Position numbers and translations under genes: made by a program. The notes beneath the pieces are model-generated. The model saw only the letters and a list, made by a program, of their open reading frames with translations, ran no database searches and was not told the DNA's origin. Below, one piece after another: positions 31,963-42,883 of a DNA stretch of 64,000 nt (the first letter of the stretch is position 1; each line of letters starts with the position of its first letter). Origin of the DNA: Rana temporaria (Eukaryota > Chordata > Amphibia > Anura > Ranidae); contig NC_053492.1 in the NCBI RefSeq assembly GCF_905171775.1, positions 281,204,938 to 281,268,937 of the forward strand, written 5' to 3'.

Positions 31963-33143
31963 ATGCCAGGGGCAGGCGAGGTCTTAGCACTACTAGTGTA
32001 TGCAGAGGAAGAGGAAGAGGCGCGTAGAAGGAGGAGGGCACGTAGGAGGGCATGTGAGAGGGTATACCCACAGCGCATTAGCCTCTTTGGCATGGCTGAT
32101 GTGGAGGTGTATCGGCGTTTCAGATTCAGCCCTGATGCCATCCTGGAAATTACCAGAGCCCTGCAGGATGACATCACCAGCCCAACACAACGCTCACATG
32201 CAGTGCAGCCACTGGTGAAGGTCCTGGCAACATTGCATTTCCTGGCCACTGGTTCTTTTCAAAGAACAAGTGGAGACGTGATTGGGATATCACAAACCAG
32301 CATGAGCAGATGTGTGCACCAGGTTGTCCCCGCAATCCTCAGACGCATGTCCCACCACATCATCAGACCCACCCAGGAGGTCCAGCAGGCGAAGGTAATG
32401 CGTGAGTTCTGCCAAATTGCTGGATTCCCATGCACCATCGGGGCCATTGATTGCACCCATGTGGCAATACAGGCATGAGACACAGCACATTTATGTGAAT
32501 AGGAAGCACTGGCATTCCATCAATGTCCAGGTGATCGTGGATGCCCATGGCCTCATATGGCACGTCCGTGCCAAACACCCAGGATCCAGCCATGACAGCT
32601 TCATCTACCGTCAAAGCGACATCCCAAGACAATTTGAAGAGAACGTGTATGGGTACAGCTGGCTGGTTGATGAGTGACATGGGTGTCAGGTATGACTGTC
32701 CCCCCCCATGATACAGACATCACGAGGGGCACATGCATGACTAACATCCTCCTGTCTTTTCCCTTCCAGGTGACTCTGCATATGCCCTGGGACCTCACAT
32801 GATGACCCCATTCCGGAACCCCCAAACCCCAGGAGAGGAAAACTACAATGCTGCACACATACGCACCCGTGCAGTGGTGGAGCGCACATTTGGCCTCCTC
32901 AAGTCACGTTTCCGATGCCTGGATAAGACTGGGGGTACCCTGCTGTATTCCCCAAATTTCGTGTGCCAGATCATCGCTGCATGTTGCATGCTGCACAACT
33001 TTGCAGTGAGAAAGGGCCTGGAGATTGATCTACGTGATGACCTGACCCCCCAACCAGACATTACCCCCCTAACCGAGGGTACCCCGTCTTCTGAGGGATC
33101 AGCAATCAGGAGATGTCTAGTGGAACGAATCTTTGAACGTTAA
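31963..33143 (+). pseudogene. HARBI1-like Harbinger transposase, frameshifted
   Basis: A DDE transposase broken into three frames. Part 1 (31963-32478, 171 codons): Arg/Glu-rich N-terminus, a helix-turn-helix region LATLHFLATGSFQRTSGDVI and first catalytic Asp in GAIDCTHV (D163, codon at 32449), ending early. Part 2 (plus-one frame, to 32669): YVNRKHWHSINVQVIVDA, then second Asp in GSSHDSF (codon at 32594). Part 3 (after an intron, 32770-33143): GDSAYALGPHMMTPF and catalytic Glu in VVERTFGLLKSRFRC (codon at 32880), then LHNFAVRKG. The frameshift lies at about 32468-32478. The intron has a good acceptor (polypyrimidine tract, CAG at 32767-32769), but the in-phase donor at 32670 reads ATGAGT instead of GTGAGT. 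All catalytic residues survive. Start is the first Met of the open frame. Confidence 0.85.
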
Positions 33144-33537
33144 AAATACACATTAAGCATTACACAGTGAGAATGCACGCATGCACACCACTGTGGTCCC
33201 AAGCACACACACCCCACATGCACATCCCATTGGATTAGACCGAAGTACACCGCACGGTACTAAGGAGCAGCAACGCCGCGTCAAGGCTCCAATGATGTTG
33301 CTGTCCATTCATACACCTTTCACACGGACCTGGGGAGAACTTATCCCCAGCGACCGAGGGTGACACCCCTTACTGGAAAGAGTGTCACCCGCCCCACATT
33401 CACACACCATTCACACTGTGCTATGCACTACTTTGTGCAGCACAAAAATACAACAGCTCTTACTTAGAGCCTAAATACAAAAATATCAAAAAGCTCTTAC
33501 TTAGAGCATAAAACAAAAAATAAAAAATAAATCATAC

Positions 33538-34952
33538 TTAGAGCATAAAGAAGCCCAAATAAATCACTGGCCCCCGGCGCGGACTCCGCCTGGTGCCCAG
33601 GTTCCTGGCCCTCACTTGTCTGGGGGGAGCCTCATTTAAGGGTTGTGGGGCATCAGGTGGAGGAGCCTCCCTCGGTGGATTAACATCCCCAGGTGCCTCC
33701 CTGGCTGGCTGTCTGCCCTCTAGAGCCACTGCTATACGGCTGAGATGGGCCTCCTGGCATGCAGTCTGGGCCTGCACAGCCATCCGCAGGCCCCTGACCT
33801 CCCCCACAAGTTCGGCTGTGGTGGTTTGCAGCTCACCCAGACTTGTAATGGTGGCTGCAGAGTTTCCTGCCACATCCTGCAGAGCGTCGGGCACTGCTCC
33901 AGAGGAGGACAGGCTATTATTGAGCCGCCTCAACTCCTCCAAAATGTCCCCATATGGCGGCTCTGCTGGTCCTGCTGCCTGGCCAGCTTTTCATGCAGGA
34001 CTCCTGACACACCCCTGCTTTTATGAGTGGCCTTCCTTGGGCCAGGAGTGCCTGGGGCCCTGGAAGAGGGGGAGGGCCGTGAGGGGCTGGTGGTGAGGGG
34101 CATGGGACGGGAGGGGCTGGTGGTGAGGGGCATGGGACGGGAGGGGCTGGAGAGGGTGATGGAAGACCCTGAGGGGCTGGAGATTCGGTGGTGGTGTGAT
34201 GTTCTGGGCATCTCATGTGAGTCATCAAGAAATAAAATGACCTCCTGCACACTCTGGACCACCTCCTCTTCATTGCCCACCACCTCCTCATGGGCAATAT
34301 CCTCCTCAACCACCTCCTGTGCGGAGGACTGGCCACTCCCCTCCAAAAAAGCCTGTAGGCTTCCCAGGGGGTCAGCCACTGTAGCAGGCTGCTGGGGGGA
34401 CGGTGTTGGACGGACAGCAGAAGACGGCCCAGCTCCCTCCTGCACACCTGTGGATGACACAAAAAAATCCCATGTTGGTGGACCCACACACTTGTCACAT
34501 GTCCCCCCCCCCAAACATGCTACACACCATATAGAAGATAAAACACACTTACCTGTCCTCATGGGTGGGTCACTGGAGTCATGGCCCTCCAGGCCCTCCA
34601 CCTGCTCCCTCCGCAGGCATCTGGCAATAATTTCCTCCTCCTCTGACAGCCGGATCGGACAGGGTGGCCCACCTCCAGTGCCCCTGGCATGTTTGGCAAT
34701 GGTGGCCATTTTATTTCTGACCACCCCCCGCAGGTCATTCATTTTTTTCATGATGTCCTGGGGGGTCCTCACCTCATGGCCAAGGGCATTGACCTGTGCC
34801 GTCACTTTGCGTAAGATTTCTTCCTTTTTTAATTTGCTGGTATTGCCACTCTCAGCACCATGGAGCCTGGCATCAAAGCGCTCCATTGCTGAGATAATAA
34901 CTTCCCTCTCAGCAGGGCTGAAGTTTTTTTTCCTGTGGTCTTTCCTTGGCAT
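33538..34952 (-). pseudogene. Harbinger Myb/SANT-like DNA-binding protein, 1-nt frameshift
   Basis: Companion protein of PIF/Harbinger elements (NAIF1-type), which binds element ends and helps bring transposase to DNA. Start MPRKDHRKKNFSP at 34952; a Met 19 codons upstream is less likely. Exon 1 runs 34952-34553 with the Myb/SANT-like domain (about residues 8-80: AEREVIISAMERFDARLHG ... MKKMNDLRGVVRNKMATIAK). Intron 34552-34448 has GTAAGT donor and CAG acceptor, is 105 nt and stop-free. Exon 2 has a Ser/Pro-rich linker including a duplicated MPLTTSPSRP unit, then VSGVLHEKLARQQDQQSRHM. At about 33943 one G is missing, cutting the frame to a stop at 33930; the next frame continues ILEELRRLNNSL with a predicted coiled coil to 33538. 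Intact length would be about 436 aa. Confidence 0.78.
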
Positions 34953-35568
34953 AGCAGCAGCAGCAAAGTGAAAACTCCAATAGGGAAATACAAGGGAGTC
35001 ACTTTGCACTAGCTGGGCGGATGCTTGAAGCTTTTATACACTGGGCCGGCCCAACTCAGCATGGATTTACGCCTATTGTCATTGTGCGCATGCGCAGAGG
35101 GCGGAGCACGTCCGGCGCATGCGCTGTTCGGTCTGGACATCATTTGCATGGGGTCACGGATCATTATAATGCTTCACGCCCACATCCCTCCTACCGTCAC
35201 TTGCGCCTACTTACGCCAACACATTTAAGTTACGCGAGCGCAGCGTAGGACGCAGGTGGTTCGGGAATATGGTTCGGCTCTCGCCAAGTTAAGCCGCCTC
35301 ACTAAATATACGCCGATCTACGAGAATATGGGCCATTGTTTGGAGCACTGTGCAATATTAGGAAGTTGATTTTAGCACATTATTTATTTTATATTTTATA
35401 TTTAACTATATACCCTAAAATGTGTTTTATATACTATACGAACTGCACTATATAATGTGAACTGTATTATATATACTATACGGACTGCACTTTATACTCT
35501 GAACTGTAATATATATAGTATACAGACTGCACTATATACTCTGAACTGTATTATATATACTATATACT

Positions 35569-36280
35569 CTGTGAAATAATATTTTTAAACCTATAAAAAT
35601 AAATAGTGTTCAAAAATAAGTAACGCTATAAATGTCTGTTTTTCACAGATCAAAGAAGTAAACAAAGTGTTAAAGGGTTTGTAAAGGTAAAACATTTTTT
35701 CCCTAAATAGCTTCCTTTACCTTAGTGCAGTCCTCCTTCACTTACCTCATCCTTTGATTTTGCTTTTAAATGTCCTTATTTCTTCTGAGAAATCCTCACT
35801 TCCTGTTCTTCTGTCTGTAACTCCACACAGTAATGCAAGGCTTTCTCACTGGTGTGGAGTGTTGTGCTCGCCCCCTCCTTTCTCTATCTGCAACGCAGAG
35901 AGCGCCCTGACTCTCCTGTAGTCCAAGGGAGGGGGCGAGCACGACACTCCACACCAGACAGACAGACAGAAGAACAGGAAGTGAGTATTTCTCAGAAGAA
36001 ATAAGGACATTTAAAAGCAAAATTGAAGGATGAGGCAAGTGAAGGAGGACTGCACTAAGGTAAAGGAAGCTATTTAGGGAAACAAAATTGTACCTTTACA
36101 ACCCCTTTAATAAATATAAATCACCCTGTGACACTTGTGAAAATCACAGGGTGATTTTTAATTATTAACACTTTGTTCACTTCTTTGATCTGTGAAAAAC
36201 AGACATTCTTTGGACATTTATAGCGCTACTTATTTTTGAACACTATTTATTTTTATAGGTTTAAAAATATTATTTCACAG
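35569..36280. mobile_element. Palindromic element with about 105-bp arms
   Basis: CTGTGAAATAATATTTTTAA at 35569 and its inverse ending at 36280 start arms that match over about 105 bp (words GTGTTCAAAAATAAGTA, CTGTTTTTCACAGATCAAAG). The centre has a smaller hairpin (AATCACCCTGTGA...TCACAGGGTGATT, 36117-36160). A T2 MITE is inserted in the left-centre. Transposon type unknown. Confidence 0.8.
35670..36110. mobile_element. T2/Kolobok-like palindromic MITE, nested
   Basis: TTAA at 35670-35673 and 36107-36110; ends TTAAAGGGTTTGTAAAGGTA / TACCTTTACAACCCCTTTAA. Almost the whole unit is one inverted repeat around about 35890 (GGTGTGGAGTGTTGTGCTCG against CGAGCACGACACTCCACACC). Confidence 0.85.
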
Positions 36281-36402
36281 TTATTATTTTTTAAAGTGGC
36301 TGCTTTGTGAGCTGAATTAGCATTAATAATTTTTCTATAAGCGCAGTGGTGGGAATTCAAGAGGGGCGGATTGTGCTTGGTTACCATCAGTTTACATACT
36401 AT

Positions 36403-36688
36403 GGGGCAGATCCACAGAGATCTGCACCCGCACTCGTACGTACGTGGATTGACGGAAATAGCTAATTTGCATACCCAACGCGGAAAACGACGTGAACGCC
36501 ACCCAGCGGACGCCGAAGTATTGCATCTTAGATCCAAAGGCGTACGAGGACGTATACCTGTCGGATCTAACCCAGATGCCGTTGTATCTTGGTTTGAGGA
36601 TTCAAACCAAAGATATGACGCAGGTAATTTGAAAGTACGCCGGCGTATCAGTAGATACGCCGGCATACTAGCTCTGTGGATCTGCCCC
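36403..36688. mobile_element. Harbinger-like MITE (GGGGCAGATCCACAGAG)
   Basis: Perfect 17-bp inverted ends GGGGCAGATCCACAGAG / CTCTGTGGATCTGCCCC, extendable by AT on both sides. Interior has TACGCCGGCGTA words as in the 18.8 and 47.5 kb MITEs. Flanking trinucleotides (TAT, ATT) do not match cleanly, so the duplication has mutated or the limits differ slightly. Confidence 0.75.
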
Positions 36689-36896
36689 ATTATACTCTAT
36701 GCGCTATATACTCTGAACTGTATTATATATACTATACGGAATGCACAATATACTCTCCATTGTATTATATACACTATATGGACTGCACTATATACTCTCC
36801 ATTGTATTATATACACTATATGGACTGCACTTATACTCTCAACTGTATTAGATATACTATACAGACTGCACTATATATTCTCAACTGTATTATATA

Positions 36897-37398
36897 CAGT
36901 AAAACCTTGTTAACGAGTAACGCGGTTTACAAGCGTTTTGAAAGACGAGCATTTTTTTTTTTTTGTAAATCCTGACTCGGTTTGCAAGTGCTGTCTCCCA
37001 ACACGAGCAGGATTCAAGCCTCAGCAGTGTGCAGTACCGAATTTGGCCAGAGGTGAGGGGCGCCGGTGACCCTCGGAGCCGTTCGGCGCCATTCAGAGCC
37101 GTTCGGAAATACTGGGAATCACTCGGAAATACTCTGAAACACTCAGAAAGGCTCAGAAACACTCAGGAACTGAGTATTTCTGAGGGTTTCCGAGTTCAGT
37201 TGACTGTCCCTGAGTATTTCCGAGTCTCTCCAGCGTCCCCACCACCTCTGGCCACATGCAGTATTGCATGCAATAGAAGTCAATGCAAAACAAATTATTT
37301 TTGTTTCCATTGACTTCTGTGGGGAAACTCGCTTTGAGTGCTTTGGATTACAAGCATTCTCCTGGAACAGATTATGCTCGTAATCCAAGGTTCCACTG
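36897..37398. mobile_element. TA-flanked MITE in satellite (CAGTrrAACCTTG ends)
   Basis: Left CAGTAAAACCTTGTTAACGAG and right CTCGTAATCCAAGGTTCCACTG are imperfect inverse copies flanked by TA within satellite. The middle has repeated ACTCGGAAATACTC and ACTCAGAAA words. TA target suggests the Tc1/mariner group; no coding capacity. Confidence 0.7.
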
Positions 37399-37599
37399 TA
37401 TACTATACGGACTGCACTATATACTCTGAACTGTATTATGTATACTATATGGACTGCACTGTATACTCTGAACTGTATTATATATACTATACAGACTGCA
37501 CTATATGCTCTGCACTGTATTATATATATTATACAAACTACACTATTTACTCTCCATTGTATTATATATACTACACTGACTGCACTAAATACTTTGAAC

Positions 37600-39613
37600 C
37601 AGGGGCAGACTGACAACTCATGGGGCAACAGGAGATTATGGGACGCTCTGTGTCCCCGCCCACAATCAAGCCACACCCACAGAATGCCCCACCCCCCAGC
37701 TTGCACTGCATTGACGCCTTAATTCAGGATTGAACCTGAGATAAACAGTGCACAGGGGGCAGCAGGGCAGAGCATGGGGTGTCAAGCAAGTGCAGCACAC
37801 AGGGGGCAGCAGGGCAGATCATGGGGGAAGCATGGAAAAGTATAGAACTCAGCAGGTCAGAGCACAGGGGGTCAGGAGGGCACAACATGTGTGTGCGGAG
37901 GGCAGAAGGGCACACTGCACGGGGAGCAGCAGGGCACATTATGGGGCACACCAGGGCACATTACAGGTTGGGAGGGCACGGTAGGACACATTACATGGGG
38001 AGCAGCAGGGAACATTTTAGGGCACATTACATGGGGGGAGGCTGAGGGGCACATTATGGGACACAGAAGGGCACATTACGGGGGCTTGCAGGGCACATTA
38101 TGGGTCACAGCAGAGAACATAACAGGGGGCAGGAGGGCACATTATGGGATACAGCAGAGTATATTACATGAGGACATGAGGACAAATTATTGGGTACAGC
38201 AGAAAACATTATGTGGCATATTACATTGGGCAAGAGGGCACATAATGGGACACAGCAGAGCATATTACATGGGGGCATGAGGGCATATTAAGGGGCACAG
38301 AAGAGCACATTGGGAGGGATAACATGTCATATTATGGGGTACAGCAGGGCATATTGCATGGGGCAAGAGGGCACAATATGGGGCACAGCATAGCACATTA
38401 TGGGGCATATTACATAGGGGTAAGAAGGTACATTATGGTGCACAGCAGGGCATATTACATGGGGGCAAGAGTGCACATTATGGGGCACACCAGGGGATAT
38501 TACATGGGACATGAGGGCACAGTATGGTGTACACAGCAGGGCACATTATGGGGCACAGAATGATGCACCATGGGGCACACAGCAGGGCAAAGGGCACACA
38601 GTAGGGCACATAACACGGCACACAGCAGGGTACAGGGCACATCATGGGGGCACAGAGCAGGGCATGAGGGTACAGGGCAGGGCATGGGGCAGACAGCAGG
38701 ACATGGGGGCAGACATCAGAGCATAGGTCACAGATCAGGGCATGAGGGCACAGAGCAGGGCATATGGGCAGAAAGAAGAGCATGGGGCAGAGGCAGGGCA
38801 TGAGGGAAGACATCGGGGCATGGGGCAGAGAGCAGGGCATGAGGGCACAGAGCAGAACATGGGGAAGACATCTGGGCATGAGGGCACAGAGCAGGGCATG
38901 GGGCAGACATCAGGGCATGGGGGCACAGAGCAGGGCATGGGGCAGACAGCAGGGCATGGGGCATAGAGCAGGGCATATGGGCAGAAAGAAGAGCATGGGG
39001 CAGAGGCAAGGCATTCGGGAAGACATCAGGGCATGGGGCGGAGAGCAGGGCATAAAAGGCACAGAGCAGAACATGGGGCAGACTTCTGGGCATGGGGGCA
39101 CAGAGCAGGGCATGGGGAAGACATCATGGCATGGGGGCACAGAGCAGGGCATGGGGGCACAGAGCAGGGCATGGGAACAGAGCAGGGCATGGGGCGAAGA
39201 GCAGGGCATGGGGAAGACAGCAGGGCTAATAGAGGGACACAGGGCACACAGCAGCATACAATCAGCTGCACTTTCCTTCCTAGATGCAACGTAGGGAAGA
39301 GGCTGTAAAATAGATCTCTTGTGATGTGCTCCTCCCCGTCGGCCCCTCCTCTCTTCTCATCCTTCTGAGGTGATCACAAATACAAGCACTTGGGTCAGGA
39401 GAAAGGGAAGGAGGGGCCGGAGGGGGAGGAGCACATTACGCAAAGTCTATTTACACGGCTGTCTCCTAGAATGGAGCAGGGACTAGGGACCTGATCTACC
39501 CATCAGCTAGTTATGATTGATGGGTAGATCAAAGTGGAAGCTGTCATGGGGTGCTCTATTGGCCATGGGCCCTTGGGAAATGCCTGAAGTGCCCGATGGT
39601 CAGTCCACCCCTG
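37600..39613. mobile_element. hAT-type element with internal minisatellite
   Basis: Ends CAGGGGCAGACTG and CAGTCCACCCCTG, with 8-bp flanks CTTTGAAC (37592-37599) and CTCTGAAC (39614-39621), one mismatch. 8-bp duplications and CAGGGG ends are hAT features. No transposase is visible; 1.5 kb of the inside is tandem repeat. Confidence 0.85.
37740..39270. repeat. Expanded GGGCACA/GCAGGGCAT minisatellite
   Basis: About 1.5 kb of units of roughly 19-24 bp: GGGGGCAGCAGGGCACATTA forms on the left pass gradually to GGGGCACAGAGCAGGGCAT on the right. Open on both strands in several frames (His/Gly/Arg or Pro/Cys/Leu-rich translations up to 176 codons), which are repeat artefacts. Confidence 0.92.
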
Positions 39614-39687
39614 CTCTGAACTGTATTATATATACTATACGGACTGCACTAACTACTCTGAACTATATTATATATACTATATGGACT

Positions 39688-40354
39688 CAGTGGCATCGCT
39701 TATAGGGGCGTGGGGGGCGGCACCACTGGGTGACACCGGGGCCGAAGGTACACTGAACACTTGCAGAGCTGGAGCATTGCGAGCAGGACATGCAGCCGTG
39801 CAGGGGAGGCTGCCTTTAACACTCCCCCATCATTAAACCAGGTAAAGCTGTCCTTCGGGGATCTCCAATATCCCCTGAGGCAGCTGGAGTTGGTGGGCAG
39901 AGCTGGGGGTGTGGCTGCCTCCGCCACTCCTCCTACAGACTCCTTCACCCTGACCCACGGTTGAAGGAGGAGAAAGAGGTGAGGACACAGCAGCCCCTGG
40001 GTGTCCTCATCTCCAGGCATGAGGTAAATTACTGCACACTGTGACCACATAGTCCTAACCTGCCAATATACCACCCGTAACTGCCCTATACCACCCTAAC
40101 CTGCCCCATACCACCCAAACCTGCACTATACCACGCCAACCTGCCCTATATTACCCTAAACTGCCCTATACCACCCCAACCTGCCCTATATTACTCTAAC
40201 CTGCCCTATACCACCCCAAACTGCCCTATATTAACCTAACCTGCCACTCTACCACCCTATACTATCATTTACAGGGACCGGTTTGAAGTGCGCCCTGTGA
40301 CCGTGCACTGCCTGCATGGCAGGATAGACAGGGGGTGACACCATGACACCACTG
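39688..40354. mobile_element. hAT-type element with perfect 8-bp duplication
   Basis: Starts CAGTGGCATCGC and ends GACACCACTG, flanked by TATGGACT on both sides (39680-39687 and 40355-40362). Excising it restores satellite sequence exactly. Contains a tandem repeat. Confidence 0.9.
40060..40265. repeat. 21-bp tandem repeat inside the hAT element
   Basis: About nine units of CCTGCCCTATACCACCCTAA-type sequence. Confidence 0.85.
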
Positions 40355-40639
40355 TATGGACTGCACTATATACTGTGAACTGTATTAAATATACTATACA
40401 GACTGCACTGTATACTCTGAACTGTATAATATATACTACACTAACTGCACTATATACTTTAAACTGTATTATATATATACTACACTAACTGCACTATATT
40501 CCTTGAACTGTATTATGTCTATACAACACTAACTGCACTATATACTCTGAACTGTATTATATATATTTATTTATTTATATATACTACACTGACTGCACAC
40601 TACACTGACTACCCTGCCTAATTTTCATATTTACACTAT

Positions 40640-40965
40640 TTATGGCCCGCTTGTAAGCTGCAGCCTTATGTGAGGTGTGGACTTAGCCAATGAGCCATGA
40701 TTGGCCAAAAGCACCCTGCTTTTGGCCAATCATGGCTCTCACAGCACATAGTGCTGTGATTGGCCAAAGCATGCAGGTCAGGTGCATGCTTTGGCCAATC
40801 AGCAGCCATCAAAGCACTTAGATCTCATAGTGCATTATGGGGTGCTCCACAGTAAGTAAGCTTGCCGTGAACGCCCCACATGATGGTTTGTTCTGCAAAA
40901 AAATGAACACCCGATTGTTTGAGTCAAACTTACATTTGACTCGAACATCTGGGCCATCCCTAGTC
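40640..40965. mobile_element. Arm of the CTAGGGATG long-TIR family, with three hairpins
   Basis: Ends CATTTGACTCGAACATC...GGCCATCCC before TAG, matching the right end of the 8819-11086 element. Left part has three successive inverted repeats: 40692-40713/40717-40738 (22-bp perfect arms around CCC), about 40740-40758 (CACAGCAC), and 40757-40775/40783-40801 (19-bp arms). Both large arms carry ATTGGCCAA, i.e. CCAAT boxes in opposing directions. Confidence 0.65.
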
Positions 40966-42334
40966 AGTAGTATTGGTGGCAGGAATGGAGGTAGTGTTGG
41001 ATACTTTTGTTTGTCTCTATTAGAATCTGTTTTAAATGATCAGATATACAGAACAGATTCATTTTTAACAAAGATCACCCCATACTTGTCGATGAGAGCT
41101 TTGTGTGTTTTGAGGTGACAACACCATCTCCTGAATAACCACTGCTAGAATGAAATTGTTGGGGAGAAAAAGTTGCGCTGACCATAAACAATATTAACCT
41201 GCAGCCGCCAGCACCAACAAAAGACAATGTTGTGTACAAAGAATGGAGAAGAAAAAGTGCAGCGCTAAATATTAAATGAAGTGAATCAAAAAATACGGTA
41301 AATAATCCAATTCATTGAAAAATCAATGAAATTGAAAAAAGGTAACACACCACCAAGTGGTATGGCAAGTGAAAAACAAAAAAGTGATAACAATGCAGTA
41401 ACCTGGAGAACCACTAGGAGGTGGAATCTCTCTAAGTTAGTATATAGCTAAAAAGCACCGTGGTGAGTGATATAACACATAACACATATGTGTGGCAAAA
41501 AATAAATAATAAATTGAACCCCAAATGAAGTCCATATGAAATATACGTGTTAATCCAAAATATATATATGACAGTCCAATGTCAGACTGGCATATGCAGT
41601 CCAAAAGGGTGAGGTTGGTCAGGAGTTCTTATGGAGAAAAACCAGACAACAAAAGAGTGGAAGATGGTAATAATCTTCTCAGGTGTGGAAATCGGGTAAT
41701 CTTGGTAAATAGTGGGAACCTCATCAGCAATCCACAATGGTATCCAGATAAGTAAATATAAAGATGGGTACTCTTACCAGAATACGTGGACATACACGTC
41801 AGCGACGGTATGTCAAACAGGCATGCACGAACTCCTAGGCAGCAGTGATGTCAGTAGAGAGCCTTTTGGTGTGCCAACCTTTGATCCACCAGAGCGGGTT
41901 TGATCCAATGACAGGAGACAAATCATGCAGGAGAGGTTCTCAGATGCAGGTGTATGATGTACAGGCCAATCGTGGAACTGTTCTCTGTACTGGAATAAAA
42001 AAACAATCATCTTGCTGTGTCTGTTCTCAAACTGATTGGGAATGCGAAGGTCTGTCTTTATTAAGCCATGATTAGCACCTTAGTGGAGTCCTCCTTAATT
42101 GAAATTGTTAATTATGTTGACTTGTTTCAGTTTGGTAACTGTTGGTAGTGCTGCTATAATGTGTTAATTTAGCTTCCCTTTTCAGAGCCTAAAAATCTCC
42201 TTAGTTAAGTGCTTGTTATATTGTTTTTTTTTATGAGTCCTTGTTATGGATTTTTAAATGATATATCAAAAGGTACATTTTTTATTTAATTAGCAGTCCA
42301 AGAGGCAATGCGAATGTCTGCTCTGAGATCTCTT
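40966..42334. other. Unclassified repeat-like region, no gene
   Basis: 41180-41600 is rich in AGTGATAACAATGCAG and GCGCTAAATATTAAATGAA-type words and resembles the left part of 23655-24000, suggesting an interspersed repeat UTR. No coding motif. Rest is plain AT-rich DNA. Confidence 0.35.
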
Positions 42335-42883
42335 ATGCCGCGTACACAAGATCATTTTTCAGCATGAAAAAAAAACAACGTTTTTCGGCATGTAGAAAAA
42401 ACAATGTTTTATCATTAAAACGGCCTTGCCCACACACCATCGTTTAAAAAAAATGCTCTAGCAAAGCGCGGTGACGTACAACACGTACGACGGCACTATA
42501 AAGGGAAAGTTCCAATGCGGATGACGCCACCCTTGGGGCTGCTATAGCTGATTCCGTGTTAGTAAAAGACGATTTGCGCTTTTCTGTCTGTTACAGCGTG
42601 ATGAATGTGCTTACTCCATTACGAATGCTCACGTCTCATAACTTGCTTCTGAGCATGCGCGGGTTTTTAATGTTGTTTTAGCCCACACACGATCATTTTT
42701 TACAACCCGAAAAACGACATAGTTTAAAACGTCGTTAAAAAATGCAGCATGTTCGAATTTTTTTTTTTTGTCGTTTTTCAGAACCCAAAAAAAGATGTGA
42801 AGCCCACACACGATCATTTTAAATGACATTTTTAAAAAACTACATTTTTTTAATGCCGAAAAATGATCGTGTGTACGCGGAAT
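42335..42883. mobile_element. GTACACA-type MITE
   Basis: Ends TATGCCGCGTACACAAGATC and GATCGTGTGTACGCGGAAT. Interior words AAAAACGACAT and ACACGATCATTTTT recur in both orientations; most similar to the host element at 46988. Confidence 0.75.

Larger units (their letters stand above)
31536..35334. mobile_element. Two-gene PIF/Harbinger transposon, 3.8 kb
   Basis: Ends GGCCCATATTCT (31536) and AGAATATGGGCC (to 35334) are exact inverse copies for 12 bp, with further GATCGGCGTA-type similarity inward. ATT at 31533-31535 and 35335-35337 is a 3-bp target duplication, as expected for PIF/Harbinger. It encodes the pair typical of this superfamily: a HARBI1-like transposase on plus (31963-33143) and a Myb/SANT-like protein on minus (34952-33538), convergent, 395 bp apart. 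Both genes are damaged. Confidence 0.9.
35398..40600. repeat. AT-rich satellite, interrupted array
   Basis: Units of roughly 42 bp of the type ACTATACGGACTGCACTATA + TACTCTGAACTGTATTATAT occur in five blocks: about 35398-35568, 36692-36896, 37399-37599, 39614-39687 and 40355-40600. The gaps are separate transposon insertions listed below. Removing them would join the last four blocks into a single tandem array. Small frames rich in Tyr, Ile and Thr come from this repeat. Confidence 0.88.

Noticed and set aside
32670..32769. U12-type AT-AC intron in the Harbinger gene
   Set aside because: The donor ATGAGTGAC lacks the ATATCCTT consensus and the acceptor is a normal CAG with polypyrimidine tract; a mutated GT donor is simpler.
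34027..34971. 314-codon plus-strand frame
   Set aside because: Antisense shadow of the Harbinger Myb/SANT-like gene, whose splice sites, domain and position support the minus strand.
37740..39270. CRISPR-like repeat-spacer pattern
   Set aside because: Units are contiguous with no distinct spacers, and the context is a vertebrate hAT element.
38478..39308. Frames of 70-176 codons rich in Gly/His/Arg/Met or Pro/Cys/Leu
   Set aside because: Explained entirely by the GGGCACA/GCAGGGCAT tandem repeat, open on both strands.
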